DNA from: Scatosoma sp964504025
GTDB lineage: Bacteria > Bacillota > Clostridia > Christensenellales > Borkfalkiaceae
DNA length: 31,671 bases
Reading direction: 5' to 3'
Assembly (NCBI GenBank): GCA_964504025.1
Contig: CAZDCO010000011.1
Span: 1 to 31,671, forward strand
The translations under genes were made by a program, and so were the position numbers. Shown one piece after another: positions 29,610-31,671 of the stretch. The notes under the pieces are model-generated. The model ran no database searches. It was not told where the DNA came from and was given only the letters and a program-made list of their open reading frames with translations. Positions within the stretch are counted from its first letter, which is position 1. Each line of letters opens with the position of its first letter.

Positions 29610-30482
29610 AACAGACATTGTGATTGTTCCCCATGACATAGTAAATTCCATTTTTATAAGTTTTCCGTTTTCAACATAAATTTTAACAACGTCAAGAACA
29701 TTTGAAGTATCTACCTCAAAATTCTCTGCAACATAACATTTGTTTTCTTCGTCATAGGTAAATGCAGATTTTTTATTCACAAAATAAACACCTTGCATAC
29801 CTGAAAAAGTATAATCGCTAATACTGCTTGAAGCAATTTCCTTTCCTATCCACACATCGCCAGATTTAGTCAAATTATACCATTTGTCATCTTCGTGAGT
29901 AAGATATTCTTCATTAGGGCGATTTACGCCGATTTCATCATAAACTTGATAAAATGCATTTTCTGTAGTTTTGGTAAATGCATTTAGTGTTTGCAATGGT
30001 TCGGTTGCACTCGTTTGGTAAATTTTTCGAATCATATTAAATGTCACATTATTAAGAGCTTCGCCAACAAATAAATCATTCCATTCGCTTTCTTCAACGG
30101 TATGTGTAGTTGCAACATAACCGCAAGCACACTCGTTATTTGTTAAACTATGTTCTGCGTATTCGCTTTTTTCTGTGGTATGCTCACAAGTTGCCTCCTT
30201 CCAATGATGTGTGTCATTAAAAGTCCACTCATCAGAAAAAGAATGACCCGTTGCAGAAATTACCCAACTATCTTTTGCTATTTCAGTTGTTCCGTCCGCA
30301 TTACCGAAATATTTACCACAATCACAGGTGTAGTATTCGCTGCTTCCTGCCGTTTCACAAGTTGCTGCTACCGCTTCAACTTTAGTTAAAGTATGAGTAT
30401 GTTCTTCATTGCAAGCCGTAAGCATTACGCCAACGGAAAAACACATACATACCGCCAACAAAAGAGATACAAGTTTTTTCAT
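29610..30482 (-). CDS. Lipoprotein, C-terminus lost in the assembly gap
   Basis: About 290 residues are visible before the gap. The start has a lipoprotein signal peptide (MKKLVSLLLAVCMCFSVG, lipobox MLTAC with C24). A Cys/His-rich N-terminal region follows, with repeated C...CDCG or CACGY patterns near residues 42-52 and 107-113, a pattern seen in secreted surface proteins of gut Clostridia. The later part is beta-rich with no motif I recognise. GGAGG lies 7 bases before the ATG at 30482. It would be exported and lipid-anchored. Function is unknown. Confidence 0.75.
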
Positions 30483-30549
30483 AGAAAAACCTCCGTAAAA
30501 TATTTTTTCTTCGGTATTTATGTGTCTGCCCACCTTGATATGCGGAAAA

Positions 30550-30753
30550 CAAAAAAGTGCGCGACATTGAAGCCACGCACCGAAAAACGCAAACTCCAAT
30601 GTCGCTAAACAAAACCTTAATAAAACAGGAACTCCTCTTCCTTACTTTCACCAAGCAGAATTTGCATTTTTACCAAATTCAAATGTGAAAGTAAAAAAGT
30701 ATAGTATCCCCATACAGAAAGAGATGCCATTTTATTATTTGGTTTTGTTTAGC
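30550..30753 (-). ncRNA. Structured RNA or leader upstream of the lipoprotein gene
   Basis: The promoter at 30760-30788 predicts a start at 30753. The first 13 bases (GCTAAACAAAACC, 30741-30753) pair perfectly with 30604-30616. The enclosed part has a large unpaired region and a nested stem, TACTTTCAC with GTGAAAGTA (30685-30693 and 30643-30651), with AATTTG/CAAATT inside. A second hairpin, GCGACATTG with CAATGTCGC (30597-30605 and 30561-30569), is followed by GCAC and TTTTTT, a likely terminator. A paired-end RNA with a big internal loop resembles 6S RNA in outline, but a controlled leader of the lipoprotein mRNA is equally possible. Confidence 0.5.
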
Positions 30754-30759
30754 ATATAT

Positions 30760-30788
30760 ATTATACCACGAAAGCCAAAAAAATACAA
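30760..30788 (-). promoter_or_regulatory. Promoter of the structured RNA and lipoprotein gene
   Basis: TTGTAT (30783-30788), 17 bp, TATAAT (30760-30765) on the minus strand. Confidence 0.75.
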
Positions 30789-30830
30789 TCCCTTTTGCTA
30801 TATTTGCCGACAAATTTTTATTAAAGTTTC

Positions 30831-31139
30831 TTAATTTGCGCCTTTAATATCCGCATAAGAGTCAATACTAAACTCCACACCTGCTATTTCTAATGCATCA
30901 GCTAGCAAGCGTTCCATTTCTGTTTTAGTACCACCATAGCCAAGCTTAAGGTTTTCAAGCATCGTATAGTTTTGTTTAGCAAACCCCTGATAAGCACTTT
31001 GAATCATGGACATAGCAGTACCCATTTTGTTTGCGTTATCCGCCAGGTCTACGATTGCTTGGTTAGCCTTATTAGCCGCCTCAGTGTCACCATTAAGTGA
31101 TGCGATAAGTGATGCCGAGAACGATGTAACGGTAGCTCG
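30831..31139 (-). pseudogene. Phage tail tape-measure protein remnant
   Basis: The reading frame, about 103 codons, matches a segment common in tape-measure proteins of Firmicutes phages: LIASLNGDTEAANKANQAIV, then DNANKMGTAMSMIQSAYQGF and AKQNYTMLENLKLGYGGTKT followed by EMERLLADA. Full-length proteins of this class are usually many hundreds to over a thousand residues. Here no start codon or upstream part exists: an in-frame stop is at 31152-31154 and the frame ends at a TAA at 30831. It is a prophage scar. An IS-end-like repeat cluster lies directly at its broken edge. Confidence 0.8.
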
Positions 31140-31157
31140 TTTTGATAAATTATAAAT

Positions 31158-31205
31158 TGAACGATACCCCTTAAAATGAACGATACGGGTATAAAGTGAA
31201 CGATT
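31158..31205. repeat. Three tandem TGAACGAT(AC) repeats, IS-end-like
   Basis: TGAACGATAC at 31158-31167 and 31177-31186 and TGAACGATT at 31197-31205, spaced 19-20 bp. Multiple short direct repeats at element ends are typical of the IS21 group, where IstA binds them. No transposase is present, so this would be a solitary end or relic. Confidence 0.4.
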
Positions 31206-31226
31206 TGATTTTTAGCGGATAAAAAG

Positions 31227-31271
31227 AAAAAAGGCTTGCAAGGATAAAAGCTATCCCTACAAGCCTTTTTT
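31227..31271. terminator. Strong hairpin with A/T flanks
   Basis: A 12-bp perfect stem (AAAAAAGGCTTG with its reverse complement), with an inner GGAT/ATCC pair, between the repeat cluster and the tRNA genes. It can terminate transcription from either side. Confidence 0.75.
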
Positions 31272-31320
31272 CAAAAATATGCCTCAAAACGGGAAAAATA
31301 CCCCCATTTAGGCAATAGAA

Positions 31321-31361
31321 AAACCATAATACCGAAACTTTTCGTATCCATATTATGGTTC
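31321..31361 (-). terminator. Terminator after tRNA-Tyr
   Basis: AACCATAATA and TATTATGGTT form a 10-bp stem directly downstream of the tRNA cluster on the minus strand, followed by TTTCT. Confidence 0.75.
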
Positions 31362-31363
31362 TT

Positions 31364-31448
31364 TGGTGGGCAGAGGTGGATTCGAACCACCGAAGTCGAA
31401 GACGTCAGATTTACAGTCTGATCCATTTGGCCGCTCTGGAATCTGCCC
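31364..31448 (-). tRNA. tRNA-Tyr(GUA)
   Basis: Complete class II tRNA on the minus strand: GGGCAGA/TCTGCCC acceptor, anticodon loop CTGTAAA (GTA), long variable arm, encoded CCA. Confidence 0.97.
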
Positions 31449-31467
31449 ATATCAAATTGTTTCGTTG

Positions 31468-31543
31468 TGGAGCCGGTGATTGGACTCGAACCCACAACCT
31501 GCTGATTACAAATCAGCTGCTCTGCCAATTGAGCTACACCGGC
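31468..31543 (-). tRNA. tRNA-Thr(UGU)
   Basis: Complete tRNA on the minus strand: GCCGGTG/CACCGGC acceptor, anticodon loop TTTGTAA (TGT), encoded CCA. It is clustered with tRNA-Tyr and tRNA-Phe and probably transcribed with them. Confidence 0.97.
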
Positions 31544-31616
31544 AAAGGTGCACGAGGTATATCTCTTGCTTCGCGTTCCCGACATTCCTTCGGTATACCG
31601 CGGCTTCACCTTTCGG

Positions 31617-31671
31617 TGGTGCCTTGGGGCGGAATCGAACCACCGACAGGCAGATTTTCAGTCTGCTGCTC
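31617..31671 (-). tRNA. tRNA-Phe(GAA), cut by the window edge
   Basis: The 3' part is present: anticodon loop CTGAAAA (GAA), T-arm with TTCGATT, acceptor CCAAGGC, A and CCA. The 5' acceptor and D-arm lie beyond the window. Confidence 0.93.

Overview
The window looks like a draft chromosome scaffold of an anaerobic, gut-type Firmicute of class Clostridia. This is an inference from the strong sigma-A promoters with 17-bp spacing, AGGAGG-type ribosome binding sites, an NfnAB transhydrogenase, a GH112 phosphorylase, NADP-type glutamate dehydrogenase, a YfhO protein and a type II-A CRISPR-Cas9 locus. No rRNA or phylogenetic marker fixes the lineage. A run of exactly 100 N (29510-29609) is a scaffold join of unknown true length, so the right-hand 2 kb may not be truly adjacent.

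Layout, left to right. (1) 16-3513, minus: three tandem paralogous eight-helix membrane proteins of unknown function, read from one consensus promoter. (2) 3700-5957, minus: inorganic pyrophosphatase and an NCS2 purine permease, each with its own promoter. (3) 6000-6543: AT-rich regulatory DNA, then gdhA (plus). (4) 8105-10276, minus: GH112 galactosyl-N-acetylhexosamine phosphorylase. (5) 10277-11661: about 1.1 kb with no clear protein gene but with two minus-strand promoter/hairpin units, a dispersed repeat and tRNA-Ser(GCU). (6) nagB (plus), which fits with GH112 in amino-sugar use. (7) 12579-19921: a complete type II-A CRISPR-Cas system on the minus strand (cas9-cas1-cas2-csn2, leader, array of 18 identical repeats), plus a divergent tracrRNA on the plus strand. 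(8) 19922-21134: a small-RNA-rich stretch with a well-structured RNA candidate, a gene remnant, a tRNA 3'-end duplicate and tRNA-Pro(AGG). (9) 21273-26545, minus: yfhO and nfnAB. (10) 26788-29478, plus: CPA2-type cation/proton antiporter, pnuC with a structured leader, and two small unknown genes. (11) After the gap: a truncated lipoprotein gene with a highly structured upstream RNA, a phage tape-measure remnant beside tandem GAACGAT repeats, and tRNA-Tyr, tRNA-Thr and a truncated tRNA-Phe.

The CRISPR locus is the main coherent system. All parts needed for adaptation and interference are present and apparently intact. The array promoter lies inside the 3' end of csn2, the leader ends in the ATTTGAG motif known to anchor type II-A spacer insertion, and the tracrRNA gene sits inside the cas9 5' untranslated region on the opposite strand, so the cas9 mRNA would be antisense to the whole tracrRNA. 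The most novel-looking material is noncoding: two related modules (10439-10729 and 20221-20555) that pair a 10-bp-phased array of Spo0A-box-like TTCGACAA sites with a promoter and the same GC-rich hairpin; the copy beside cas9 encodes a strongly folded RNA of about 200 nt. A second structured RNA candidate lies at 30550-30753, and a possible attenuator precedes pnuC.
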